A DNA stretch of 35,773 nucleotides from the NCBI GenBank assembly GCA_963922235.1, contig CAWUIJ010000011.1:1-35773 (forward strand), read 5' to 3'. A program made the translations under genes and the position numbers. Shown piece by piece: positions 23,288 through 31,636 of the stretch. This DNA is from Parvularcula sp963922235 (GTDB lineage Bacteria > Pseudomonadota > Alphaproteobacteria > Caulobacterales > Parvularculaceae). The stretch's first letter is position 1. Each line of letters starts with the position of its first letter. The notes below the pieces were generated by a model. The model saw only the letters and a list, made by a program, of their open reading frames with translations. It had not been told where the DNA came from and made no database searches.

Positions 23288-23632
23288 ATGATCACTCGAA
23301 CCCTTTTGTCTTTGTCATCGATGGCGTTGTTGAGCGTCACATCTGCATCTGCTGAATGTGCTGCAGGCTACTGCGAAGGAACGCTTCAACGGATCCTCGT
23401 TTCCTACACAGGTGATATCTACGTTCGGTCAAGCGAAGATATGTCTCAACTTCAGTGCACCCTTCAGGGATCAGGGGATATCGTCATCGATAGCAATACA
23501 GTCTCAGAGGATGCCCGGGCGCAGATGTTATCGATGCTGCTCACACTACACACGACTGGAGAGTCTGCATTCTTACGAACTAATGATAGTGCAGATGGCT
23601 GCACCCTAACTTATGTTCGGCCCTCGGAATAA
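23288..23632 (+). CDS. Small secreted protein, family not recognised
   Basis: A 114-residue protein with a clear signal peptide (MITRTLLSLSSMALLSVTSA) and likely cut after SASA at residue 22. The mature ~92 residues begin ECAAGYCEGTLQRILVSYTG and hold four cysteines (24, 29, 57, 105) that could form two disulphides in the periplasm. No catalytic motif is visible. ATG 23288 is chosen over the TTG at 23276 because the signal peptide begins there, and GGGAAA lies just upstream. It is preceded by paired inverted repeats, so it may be conditionally expressed. It is convergent with the DUF6249 gene, with a stem-loop between them. Confidence 0.75.
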   Translation: MITRTLLSLSSMALLSVTSASAECAAGYCEGTLQRILVSYTGDIYVRSSEDMSQLQCTLQGSGDIVIDSNTVSEDARAQMLSMLLTLHTTGESAFLRTNDSADGCTLTYVRPSE

Positions 23633-23644
23633 ACATGTCTTAAT

Positions 23645-23681
23645 GATGAGCATCGAGGCCAATTGATCACCGATGCTCATC
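23645..23681. terminator. Stem-loop between convergent genes
   Basis: GATGAGCATCG (23645-23655) pairs perfectly with CGATGCTCATC (23671-23681) over a 15-nt loop, between the stops of the small secreted protein and the DUF6249 gene. No T-run follows on either strand, so it is a terminator-like or 3'-end-protecting structure rather than a textbook intrinsic terminator. Confidence 0.55.
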
Positions 23682-23693
23682 TTGGCCCCACAG

Positions 23694-24086
23694 TCAGTCG
23701 GCCTTTCCGCCCCTGAGCACTGTGATCGCACCGAAAACAGTCAGGATGCCGCCAATCACGGCGGGAAAGATGGCCGCCGCCCGAAGGATCTGAGCCGTCT
23801 CTGGATCATTGTCGATCGCGCCCAATTGTTCGCCAAAGAACACCAGCGCACCCGCAACACCGAGCGTGATGAGCCCGCCAAGAAGCGTTCCTCCAGGCTC
23901 TGAGCCATCACTGCTTTTGCCAAGCCGTTCCACAACCGAAGGATCAATCGGTTGACCAGAGCGTGCGATCTCTCGCAGCGTCGCGTTGGTGGACATTGTG
24001 CGCAGCACACTCGCAATGCTCGTGACCACAACAATGATGATCACAAACACAAATGGTCCGAACGGAATTCCGTAGTCCTCAAGCAT
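23694..24086 (-). CDS. DUF6249-like inner-membrane protein
   Basis: A 130-residue protein with three hydrophobic segments (about 10-27, 66-86 and 103-125). Between the first two is a cytosolic stretch MSTNATLREIARSGQPIDPS that fits the DUF6249 pattern, where a short conserved helix starts after the first membrane segment. Family members often accompany ECF sigma factor or anti-sigma genes, but none is here. It ends 61 bp from the convergent small secreted protein gene. Function unknown. Confidence 0.7.
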   Translation of the reverse strand: MLEDYGIPFGPFVFVIIIVVVTSIASVLRTMSTNATLREIARSGQPIDPSVVERLGKSSDGSEPGGTLLGGLITLGVAGALVFFGEQLGAIDNDPETAQILRAAAIFPAVIGGILTVFGAITVLRGGKAD

Positions 24087-24178
24087 AAATGCCTCCCCTC
24101 AACCGTAGGCAATCACATTGCGGGAGGAGAGATCAAGCGCTGCGAACAGATGCGCAGCGCCTTCGTGGCTCGTACCGG

Positions 24179-25285
24179 TCAGCTTTGAGGGCTGAGTTTC
24201 AGAAGACGACCTTCGCCGCCGCGCTCGCCGCCATCTTCCAGCACCCAAATGTTGCCCGCGGGGCCTTCCTCAACCTCGCGGATCCGCGCACCCATTTCAA
24301 AGCGCTCGGCTTCGCAAATCGTGTCGCCCTCGCCTTCGCAGTCAAACGCCACGCGGACGATCGCCTGGGACGAGAGCCCGCCGATAAAGGCTGAGCCCGT
24401 CCACTCGGGGAAAGCGGTGCCTTGATAGATCATCAGGCTCGATGGGCTGATGGCTGGCACCCAATATTCGTCAGGCGCACGAAATTCAGGGCGCGTGTCG
24501 TGGTCAGGGATCTCGCGACCTGAGTAATGATCGCCGTTGGAGACAATCGGGTAGCCGTAGTTCTCGCCGCGATCGATGCGCTGGAATTCGTCACCGTGGG
24601 CTGGACCCATCTCGATTTCCCAAAGCGTGCCCTCTGCATCAAATGCGAGGCCGAGCGGGTTGCGCATGCCGAGCGTCCAGACCTCGGCCATCACACCGCC
24701 TTGGTCATAGAAGGGGTTATCCTCCGGAATCGACCCATCAGGGTTCACCCGCAGGATCTTTCCGAGGTTCATGCGGTTCGACTGAGCCGGCGTGAACTTC
24801 TGGCGGTCGCCAGAGCTGATGAAGAGATGCTGGCCATCAGGTGAGAAGGCCAAGCGATGACCAAAATGGCCGCGGCCTGTGGTCTTGGGCTCTTGGCGCC
24901 AGATCACCTCGAGACCTTCGAGGGCATCGCCATTGAGCGTCGCCGAGGCCACAGCCGCACCGCGCCGGCCACGTGTGCCAGCTTCAACGAAAGACACATA
25001 GACCTTGCCCGATGTCGCAAAATCAGGCGCGAGGATGATGTCGCCCAAGCCGCCTTGGCCACCGAAATCGACCTCTGGGACGCCAGAAACCTCTGTCTCA
25101 ACGTCGCCGCTCTGGTTGACGATCAGCAGGCTCCCCGCCTTTTCCGTCACAAGAAGACGCCCGTCGGGCATGAAGGTCATCGCCCAAGGGTGCTCTAAAT
25201 CGGCGACGATTTCGGTCTCAAAAGGATTATCAGCAGCGGCCGACTGCATCAGAAAGGCAGTCGACAAAAGAAGGCTCGTGATCAC
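24179..25285 (-). CDS. PQQ-dependent sugar dehydrogenase-like protein (soluble GDH / YliI family)
   Basis: A 368-residue exported protein. The signal peptide (ITSLLLSTAFLMQSAAA) is followed by a six-bladed propeller of the soluble glucose dehydrogenase family. Characteristic segments are HPWAMTFMPDGRLLVTEKAG, GQGGLGDIILAPDF, GHRLAFSPDGQHLFISSGDR, GMRNPLGLAFD and EMGPAHGDEF followed by NYGYPIVSNGDHYSG. These supply PQQ and calcium contacts and the catalytic His. It should oxidise aldose sugars in the periplasm if PQQ is present; PQQ synthesis genes are not seen here. The start is GTG 25285 with GGGAGA seven bases upstream, replacing a TTG further out at 25306. Confidence 0.9.
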   Translation of the reverse strand: MITSLLLSTAFLMQSAAADNPFETEIVADLEHPWAMTFMPDGRLLVTEKAGSLLIVNQSGDVETEVSGVPEVDFGGQGGLGDIILAPDFATSGKVYVSFVEAGTRGRRGAAVASATLNGDALEGLEVIWRQEPKTTGRGHFGHRLAFSPDGQHLFISSGDRQKFTPAQSNRMNLGKILRVNPDGSIPEDNPFYDQGGVMAEVWTLGMRNPLGLAFDAEGTLWEIEMGPAHGDEFQRIDRGENYGYPIVSNGDHYSGREIPDHDTRPEFRAPDEYWVPAISPSSLMIYQGTAFPEWTGSAFIGGLSSQAIVRVAFDCEGEGDTICEAERFEMGARIREVEEGPAGNIWVLEDGGERGGEGRLLKLSPQS

Positions 25286-25350
25286 GCTTGGTTCTCCCGC
25301 GGGCAAGTCAGAGACGACATAACGCCAAATGCCTCAAGGGCGAAGGGGGA

Positions 25351-27456
25351 TCAATTGATCGCCTGTCCGGCCGGTTCGGCATCCTTGAGACCCAAGACAT
25401 CGAGCGCGAAGGCATAGTCCGCTGCGCGCTCTTTCAGGCGCTCAAACCGCGCCGCCGAGCCGCCATGGCCCGCCGTCATGTTCATCCGGAGAAGGAAGGG
25501 CCCGCCCTCAACGTCCTCCCGCAGGCGCGCCACCCATTTGGCGGGCTCCCAATAGGTCACACGATAATCCGTAAGCCCGCCAGTCGCCAGGATGGGCGGA
25601 TAGGCCTTTCCCTTTTGCAGATTGTCATAGGGCGAATAGGCTTTGATCGTCTCAAAGGCCTTTTTGTCCGTAATCGGATCGCCCCACTCTTCCCATTCTG
25701 GAGGCGTGAGAGGCAGGGACGCGTCGAGGATCGTGTTGAGGACATCGACAAAAGGCACAGCGCCAATGATCCCCGCATAAAGCGATGGATCGAGGTTCAC
25801 CGAGGCGCCGACCAAAAGACCGCCGGCGCTTCCGCCATAACCGACAATCCGCCCGCGCTTGGTGTAGCCCTGATTGATCAGAGCCCGCGCTGCGTCGTTG
25901 AAATCGGTGAAGGTGTTCTTCTTATACTCAAGCTTTCCGTCCAGATACCATTGACGCCCCTTGGCCGTGCTACCGCGAATATGGGCCACTGCGAAGATCA
26001 CACCGCGGTCCACAAGGCTCAGAACACCCGTCGAGAAATCGTCGTCGATATGAATACCGTAGGCCCCATAACCGTAGAGCATCACGGGCTGATCGCCATT
26101 GGCGTCGACATCATGGCGGCGGAGGACCATCACCGGAATTGTTTGGCCATCACCAGCGGGGGCATCAAACCGCTCCACCGCATAGACATCAGGATTATGG
26201 CCTGAGGGGACCTCTTGAGTTTTTCTCAGTGTCCGGAGCCTCGTCGCCATATCGTAGTCGAAGACCTGGGTCGGTTGGTTCGGACTTTCATAAGCGAACC
26301 GGATCATGTCGGTATCGAATTCGCCCCAACCCGCGAGAGAAAGGCTGTAGGCGTCCTGTTCGAATCGGATCTCGTGCTCGCCGGTGCGGTCATAGCGGCC
26401 AACGACGATACGAGGACGCGCGTCACGCCGCTCTTCCCGGACGATCCAGTCCTTGAAGGTCACCATGCCCGTGACATAGGTACCGAGCTCATGCGGCAGC
26501 CAGTCTTTCCACGTGTCCCGTCCTGGATTGTCCTCCGGAGCCGTCACAATCTTGAAATCGATCGCACCGTCATGGTTCGTGTGGATATAGAAAAGATCGC
26601 CGCGGTGATCGACGGAATAAAGCTCGCCCTTCACCCGCGGCGCGATCAGCTTAGGCTCGGCCTGCGGGTCATCCAGCGGCACGATATAGGCTTCGGATGT
26701 GTTGCCATTGCCAACGCCAATGATCAGAAATTTCTCCGATGACGTCTCATCGATGCCCAGGAACATGCCGTCATCTTGTTCATCATAAACGAGGCGATCG
26801 GTGGACGGATCTGTGCCCAAGACATGGTGCTTCACCCGTTTAGGGCGCTGCGAGTCGTCGCGCTCGACATAGAAAAAACTCTTGCTGTCTGCAGACCAAA
26901 CGACGTCCCCATCGGTCGACGGGATCACCTCGTCGAGCTCACTGCCGTCAGCGAGCACGCGAATGCGGATATCAAAATACTCTGACCCCAGCGTATCGAT
27001 GCCGTAGGCCATGAGCTTATGATCCCGCGACACATCAAGCCCGCCGATCGAGAAGAAGTCTTTGCCCTCCCCCTCTTTGTCGCCATCGAGCATCAACTCT
27101 TCTGGCGCGCCCTCTTTTGTGCGGCGAGCATAGATCGGGTACTGACCACCATCGCGGTAGCGCACGTAATACTCGTAAGGCCCATCGCGCATGGGCACCG
27201 AGCTTTCGTCCTCTTTGATCCTTCCACGCATCTCCTTGAACAAGGTCTCGCGTAGATCGCCGAGGTGATCAGTCTGAGAGGCGTAGTAAGCCCCTTCGGC
27301 GGTCAAATGGTCATGCACATCTTTGCGCAAGACCGAAGGATCGCGCAGGACCTCTTGCCAATTGTCATCGCGCATCCACGCATAATCATCCGTCCACGTG
27401 ACGCCGTGTTGCGTGTTCTTGGTAGGACGCTTATCGGCCTTAGGCGCGTTGGTCAT
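25351..27456 (-). CDS. ptrB: Oligopeptidase B (S9A prolyl oligopeptidase family)
   Basis: A 701-residue serine peptidase with an N-terminal beta-propeller gating domain and a C-terminal alpha/beta-hydrolase domain. The nucleophile is Ser543 in GYGGSAGGLL, the acid is Asp630 in GGLTDYRV and the base is His664 in TAGHGG, close to the positions in E. coli oligopeptidase B (532, 617, 652). It cleaves after Arg/Lys in short peptides. Other family blocks are TWTDDYAWMRDD near the start and LYGYGAYGIHIDDDFS before the catalytic domain. It has no signal peptide and should be cytosolic. It ends 65 bp before the sugar dehydrogenase gene on the same strand. Confidence 0.96.
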   Translation of the reverse strand: MTNAPKADKRPTKNTQHGVTWTDDYAWMRDDNWQEVLRDPSVLRKDVHDHLTAEGAYYASQTDHLGDLRETLFKEMRGRIKEDESSVPMRDGPYEYYVRYRDGGQYPIYARRTKEGAPEELMLDGDKEGEGKDFFSIGGLDVSRDHKLMAYGIDTLGSEYFDIRIRVLADGSELDEVIPSTDGDVVWSADSKSFFYVERDDSQRPKRVKHHVLGTDPSTDRLVYDEQDDGMFLGIDETSSEKFLIIGVGNGNTSEAYIVPLDDPQAEPKLIAPRVKGELYSVDHRGDLFYIHTNHDGAIDFKIVTAPEDNPGRDTWKDWLPHELGTYVTGMVTFKDWIVREERRDARPRIVVGRYDRTGEHEIRFEQDAYSLSLAGWGEFDTDMIRFAYESPNQPTQVFDYDMATRLRTLRKTQEVPSGHNPDVYAVERFDAPAGDGQTIPVMVLRRHDVDANGDQPVMLYGYGAYGIHIDDDFSTGVLSLVDRGVIFAVAHIRGSTAKGRQWYLDGKLEYKKNTFTDFNDAARALINQGYTKRGRIVGYGGSAGGLLVGASVNLDPSLYAGIIGAVPFVDVLNTILDASLPLTPPEWEEWGDPITDKKAFETIKAYSPYDNLQKGKAYPPILATGGLTDYRVTYWEPAKWVARLREDVEGGPFLLRMNMTAGHGGSAARFERLKERAADYAFALDVLGLKDAEPAGQAIN

Positions 27457-27520
27457 GGAGGCTCCTGGTTGGAAAAGTCAGAAGCCTGGAGATAGGCGAA
27501 GGCACGAGGCGGGGAAAGCT

Positions 27521-29350
27521 CTAGAAACCCCCGCCCGCGGCCACGTCGCTGACGACAGGCTGAACCGGAAGCGGCACCTCGCTCGTCAGGACCTCCTCAT
27601 CCGCGACATCCTCGGGCTGAAGGAGGAAGTGCTGAAGTTCCATTGTCGGCTCAACCAAGCCCACACCCCCAATGGAGGGAATGACATAGGTCTGCGGCTC
27701 ATAAGCCAACGCGCCTTCCGCTGCGCCCTCAAGCAATTGTGCAATCAGTCTGTCATCGTAGGTCTGACGAAGAAAAACAGCGTTCCAGTTGCCAGCGTCC
27801 GTGGTCTTCAGCTGATAGACTTGCAGCGAGGCGTATCTGCGCACCATGAAATAGCTGGTACTCTGATCATCATCGAACACAACGGCTGCATCGTTAGGGT
27901 CGTTGATCGACTGTCCCAAGAGGTTCTCGAGCACGGTCGTCAGCTCGTCATCGAGAACGGCCTCGCCCGGATAGACCGTGAAAAGGCCATTCTCACGCAG
28001 ATCCTCGAGCGTCAGGGCGAGAGGCTCCTCGATCTCTGCTAAGCCCAGCTCCACCAGCGCATAGGGGTCGTCCAGGCCGTCCGGCGGGTTGGCCTCCAGT
28101 TTCTGAGCGATTTGCTCGCCGAGCGGCCCTAGCCTGTCGCGCAGGTACCGAATGTCCGCACCCGTGGTGGCTGCAGGATCCTTCATGATTTGTTCGAGCT
28201 GCGAAACGGCTGACCAATCACGGGGCGCATAGACCGGCGTTTGGACCACGATCGCGATCATGATCAGGAGTGCCGAGATCGCGATGTTGCCCTGACGCAG
28301 GACCGCCCACTGCTCTGACAACGCAGCAGCCGCGTAGATCGGCGCATAAAGCCCAATCACAAGCACCATGATGCCGGCATGGATCCGGTTTGGTGTCCAG
28401 CCCTCGGCCGATACCCGCAAGTAGAGGCCAAAGATCGCGAGGCTCATCAGGAAGAGCAGCACGATCCCAAGAAGTCTCGCCGTGGCGCCGAACAGCGCGC
28501 CTTCGGGCCGGCCCTTATCAGCGACGATCGAGTTGATCATGATGATCGCGACGATGGCCGATGCGCTGAGCACCGCCATAGGCGAGAGATCACCCAGCAG
28601 CGAGCCAAAGCCGCGCAGCATCACCGCGACCACAAAGACAGTGATGGATGCAGCAAACACCGGCGCCGTGACCCGCAAGAGCGCCATCTTGATGCCGCGG
28701 GCCGCCAGGATCGCGCTTTCCCGCTGCCGGATCACGCCAATTCCGACGCCCTGGAGCAGACCGAGATAGCCCCCGATGAACCATCCCTGCTCCATCAACT
28801 CACGCAGGAACGGCAAGCCGACAAAGACGAAGAGCGCCGCGACTAGACCTGCGAGCGTCACCCCCACCAGCACAAAGAGCTGCGCAACGCCGACGATGAC
28901 GGGGATGTTCCAAGCATCGGCATAAAGCGTCGGATAGTGGTTGAGCGCCACGCCCCGCGACCGGGCTCTCAAGAACGGCAAGGCCACGACGACCAACACG
29001 GCGTTCGCAAAGAACGAGATCACGCCAGACGCATTATCGTAGGCCTGGTTGTAGGGCGCGATGAAGGTGAGACCGCCGGTCAGCAGTCCAATCATGATCG
29101 CAGCCATCGCACTCGAGACGACCTGGCCCCGCAGCACCGTCAGAAAATACGTTCCGGATCCAAAAAGAAGGCCAAAGGTCAAGGCCATGCCGTGGGATGA
29201 CGACAGGACCTCCTGCTCAACAAGCTTGTAAGCGAGATAACCCAGCAGCCCGAACAGAGCTCCCGGCACGCCAAAAACAGCAACCACAGTGTGGCCACCT
29301 TGCGGAATTCTCTCGTCGACTTCGTTGTCCATCGCCCGTCGATGCTCCAT
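27521..29350 (-). CDS. DUF4153 family multi-pass membrane protein
   Basis: A 609-residue inner-membrane protein. The first ~370 residues contain about eleven hydrophobic segments, with the DUF4153-type FLRARSRGVALNHYPTLYAD loop and TPNRIHAGIMVLVIGLYAPI. The last ~230 residues form a soluble, acidic region (DLRENGLFTVYPGEAVLDDE, YDDRLIAQLLEGAAEGALAY) that probably lies outside the membrane. The function of DUF4153 proteins is not established; envelope-related roles are assumed from topology. The start could be ATG 29350 or ATG 29332, neither with a strong ribosome site. The two gene ends (27521, 29350) are not overlapped by neighbours. Confidence 0.82.
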   Translation of the reverse strand: MEHRRAMDNEVDERIPQGGHTVVAVFGVPGALFGLLGYLAYKLVEQEVLSSSHGMALTFGLLFGSGTYFLTVLRGQVVSSAMAAIMIGLLTGGLTFIAPYNQAYDNASGVISFFANAVLVVVALPFLRARSRGVALNHYPTLYADAWNIPVIVGVAQLFVLVGVTLAGLVAALFVFVGLPFLRELMEQGWFIGGYLGLLQGVGIGVIRQRESAILAARGIKMALLRVTAPVFAASITVFVVAVMLRGFGSLLGDLSPMAVLSASAIVAIIMINSIVADKGRPEGALFGATARLLGIVLLFLMSLAIFGLYLRVSAEGWTPNRIHAGIMVLVIGLYAPIYAAAALSEQWAVLRQGNIAISALLIMIAIVVQTPVYAPRDWSAVSQLEQIMKDPAATTGADIRYLRDRLGPLGEQIAQKLEANPPDGLDDPYALVELGLAEIEEPLALTLEDLRENGLFTVYPGEAVLDDELTTVLENLLGQSINDPNDAAVVFDDDQSTSYFMVRRYASLQVYQLKTTDAGNWNAVFLRQTYDDRLIAQLLEGAAEGALAYEPQTYVIPSIGGVGLVEPTMELQHFLLQPEDVADEEVLTSEVPLPVQPVVSDVAAGGGF

Positions 29351-29434
29351 TGCCCAAGAGAGAGGGTAGGGAGCTTAGCCCCGGCCCACAATAAGAGGAT
29401 GCCCGCATGTCGCAGGAGAAGCTCAGTGGCTCTC

Positions 29435-29447
29435 TTTTGCGGCAAAA
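29435..29447. promoter_or_regulatory. Short palindrome upstream of the GNAT gene
   Basis: TTTTGC-G-GCAAAA is a perfect 6-1-6 inverted repeat 23 bases before ATG 29471, in the region divergent from the DUF4153 gene. It is a possible operator. A 13-bp palindrome can also be chance. Confidence 0.3.
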
Positions 29448-29470
29448 CTGAGGGCCAATGAGGACGAGAG

Positions 29471-30010
29471 ATGATGGTCGAAAATGAGGTGGTCATCCGT
29501 ATAGCAACGATCGACGACACGGCTGACCTTGCTCGCCTCGGAAGCGATACGTTCACAGAGGCCTTTGGTCATCTGTATGCGCGCGAAGATCTTGAAGCCT
29601 TCCTCGCTGACCAACATAGCCATGACGCGTACAGAGTGGTGCTCAGCAACCCTGAGCTGCGGGTCTGGATTGCACGCTCAGATGATGGCCGTGCTGTTGG
29701 TTTCGCCTCAGCGGGCCCTTGCCACCTACCGGTCCCGGATATGCCGCCTCAAGCCGGCGAATTGATCCGCCTTTACGTGCTCAAGAGTCATCAAGGCGCC
29801 GGCTTGGGCATTCGCATGCTCGAAAGTGTGCTCGACTATCTCGAGGCCGCTTTCGATCACATCTATCTCAGCGTCTATTCCGAGAACCACGGTGCGCAAC
29901 GGCTTTATGAGCGCTATGGATTTGAAAAAATACATGATTATCACTTCATGGTCGGCAATCATGCAGACGAAGAGTATGTGATGCAACGCACACGGTCTAT
30001 TCGGCCATAA
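29471..30010 (+). CDS. GNAT-family N-acetyltransferase
   Basis: A 179-residue GNAT protein. The core runs from VVIRIATIDDTADLARLGSD to the end, with ELIRLYVLKSHQGAGLGIRM as motif A (acetyl-CoA pyrophosphate binding, QGAGLG) and SENHGAQRLYERYGFEKIHD as motif B. The acceptor substrate cannot be predicted. It has GAGGACGAGAG just before the tandem Met codons at 29471/29474. It is the first of three plus-strand genes with the lipase-like and isomerase-like genes, but gaps of about 100 and 218 bp argue against a tight operon. Confidence 0.9.
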   Translation: MMVENEVVIRIATIDDTADLARLGSDTFTEAFGHLYAREDLEAFLADQHSHDAYRVVLSNPELRVWIARSDDGRAVGFASAGPCHLPVPDMPPQAGELIRLYVLKSHQGAGLGIRMLESVLDYLEAAFDHIYLSVYSENHGAQRLYERYGFEKIHDYHFMVGNHADEEYVMQRTRSIRP

Positions 30011-30110
30011 GCGTTTGGGACGGGTTTTTCGAGCGCAGAACTGAGGAGGGCCATTCCCTCGAGCGCGAAATCTTGAGACAATGTAGCTTCGCGCGCTGGA
30101 GGACGACACG

Positions 30111-30827
30111 TTGCCTACGACCATTTATGACATCGCTCAGATTGCCGATGACGTTTACAACACCGACAGCAAGGTCGCGTTCAAACGGCTCCACTACAAG
30201 AATAATCCGACAACAGACTTCAGCGGTGCGGTCTATGACGTCCCTGGTTTTCGGGTCGTGGCGTTCGCCGGTACCAACTCTCTTCGTGATGCGCTCGTCA
30301 GTGATGTTCAGCTAGCGACCGGTTGGCTCCCTGAGCAGGAAAAGGACGCGCGCGAACTCCTTTTCAAAGCCTATGAAGGCGGCCGCCCCGTGATGATGAC
30401 GGGTCACTCGCTCGGCGGCGCTCTGTGCCAAATTCTCGGCTACGAAGACGTACCGTTCATTTCCTTCAATGCTCCGCCGATGGCCACCAATATGGCAGCC
30501 AGCTGGTCAAGCACCGGAGCGCGCGCAGCGGTGACAACGGCGGCAACGGTTGTCGGCGGCGGCATTCTCGGACTCGTTGCCTATATCGCGTCGTCAAAAG
30601 CACGCCAGGCGGCGATCGGTAACGTTAAGGTCGAGTCCGGCATCAACATCCGTTTGCCCTACGATCCGGTGAGCAGCTCCTCGTGGGGCGGCGGCCATGT
30701 GGGCACCGTGATCGAAATTCCTGCGCCGTCTTGGACCGTGAACCGCCACTCAATGGGCGCGGTTGTGAAGTCCCTCAGTGGCGACGGCGATGCTTCGGCT
30801 GTGGGCGCGGTTGCGCTCAACAGCTAG
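30111..30827 (+). CDS. Class-3-like lipase/esterase with an inserted hydrophobic segment
   Basis: A 238-residue alpha/beta-hydrolase of the lipase class 3 type. VVAFAGTNSLRDAL provides the oxyanion strand, and TGHSLGGALCQILG carries the nucleophile Ser100. RLPYDPVS suggests Asp185 as the acid and NRHSM suggests His213 as the base. Between the nucleophile and the acid, residues about 134-161 form a small-residue/Gly-rich hydrophobic stretch (TTAATVVGGGILGLVAYIAS) that is not part of the usual fold. It could dip into a membrane. No signal peptide is visible. The start is TTG 30111 with CTGGAGGACGACACG upstream, a good SD. It could be a housekeeping lipase or an exported lipase effector; this is unresolved. 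Confidence 0.82.
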   Translation: MPTTIYDIAQIADDVYNTDSKVAFKRLHYKNNPTTDFSGAVYDVPGFRVVAFAGTNSLRDALVSDVQLATGWLPEQEKDARELLFKAYEGGRPVMMTGHSLGGALCQILGYEDVPFISFNAPPMATNMAASWSSTGARAAVTTAATVVGGGILGLVAYIASSKARQAAIGNVKVESGINIRLPYDPVSSSSWGGGHVGTVIEIPAPSWTVNRHSMGAVVKSLSGDGDASAVGAVALNS

Positions 30828-30838
30828 TCAGCCAACTG

Positions 30839-30925
30839 GCGGTATGGCCATGCAAGCCACTGAATTGCAAAGGCATTCATGGCCTACTCCTTTGGCCATA
30901 CCAGCTAACATGAGCGGTATGGCCA
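30839..30925. promoter_or_regulatory. Three copies of GGTATGGCCA, two direct and one inverted
   Basis: GCGGTATGGCCA occurs at 30839-30850 and 30914-30925, and its complement TGGCCATACC at 30893-30902. The second and third copies can fold into a 13-bp stem with one bulged A (GCT 30904-30906 pairing with AGC 30913-30915). There is no T-run after the stem, so this is more likely an operator cluster or a 3' stem than an intrinsic terminator. It sits in the 218-bp gap between the lipase and the isomerase gene. Confidence 0.5.
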
Positions 30926-31045
30926 GCCGCTGCTGACGCCCCAACAGGCCACGCCTCATCCACAATCAAAGCCGTCCGCGTCATCTGGCGGTGGTCTCGT
31001 CTCCGGTCATGTGTAGACACACGCCCAAGCCAAAGGAGCGACGCC

Positions 31046-31636
31046 ATGGATCAGCTGCGGATCTATTTTCACTTTCGGAGCCCCTACTCTCGGCTGGGTC
31101 TGCACGTGGTGAAGAGGGCCTCACTTAACCTTAAGATCGACACCCTCCTCATCCCCTTCACCAAACCAGCCGGCGGTGCCGCGTTTTTGAACCCGACCGA
31201 CAGCATGCCGAAGCTCCGCTACATCTTGGAAGATGCGCCGCGCATGGCCGCGCGGATGGGCCTTCCCTCTGCCGCCCCTCGACCGATGGAAGCTGACTAC
31301 GATCCAGCCCTCAACGCCTTTGCCGTGGCGCGGTCTGAGGGCCTTGGCCTTGATTTCGCGCTGGCTGTTTCGGACGCGCGATGGGGCGAAGGTAAGGACA
31401 TTTCGGATCCGGAATTGATGAAGACATTAGCGGCAGATGTCGGCGTTCAAGGCGACGCAACACGCTCGAAAGCTCCGAGTGAATTGGAGGCCGACGAAGC
31501 GTTGATCGATGCCGATGGCGTCTTCGGTGTGCCCTTCGCGACGCTCCATCTCGAGGGGAAAAGGAAGCAGCGCTTCTGGGGCCAAGACCGGTTCGAACTG
31601 CTTATCGAAAGCCTCGCTCAACCCTCGGAGGCTTGA
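31046..31636 (+). CDS. DsbA/2-hydroxychromene-2-carboxylate isomerase family protein
   Basis: A 196-residue member of the thioredoxin-fold DsbA superfamily of the HCCA isomerase (GST kappa) type. The FHFRSPYSRLG motif (8-18) places Ser12 where DsbA has its active cysteine, as in the isomerases, so it is not a disulphide oxidoreductase. The helical insert and VFGVPFATLHLEGKRKQRFWGQDRFE near the C-terminus, with the cis-Pro VP, complete the fold. Members isomerise glutathione-dependent substrates in aromatic degradation; the true substrate is unknown. GGAGCGACGCC precedes the ATG. Its last 19 bases overlap the convergent hypothetical gene. Confidence 0.87.
   Translation: MDQLRIYFHFRSPYSRLGLHVVKRASLNLKIDTLLIPFTKPAGGAAFLNPTDSMPKLRYILEDAPRMAARMGLPSAAPRPMEADYDPALNAFAVARSEGLGLDFALAVSDARWGEGKDISDPELMKTLAADVGVQGDATRSKAPSELEADEALIDADGVFGVPFATLHLEGKRKQRFWGQDRFELLIESLAQPSEA

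Noticed and set aside
26350..26375. GTTCGAATC sequence resembling a tRNA T-loop
   Set aside because: It lies inside the oligopeptidase B gene, with no acceptor stem or anticodon arm around it.
28379..28846. 155-codon plus-strand frame opposite the DUF4153 gene
   Set aside because: It is an antisense shadow rich in Arg, His and Asp with no family features.
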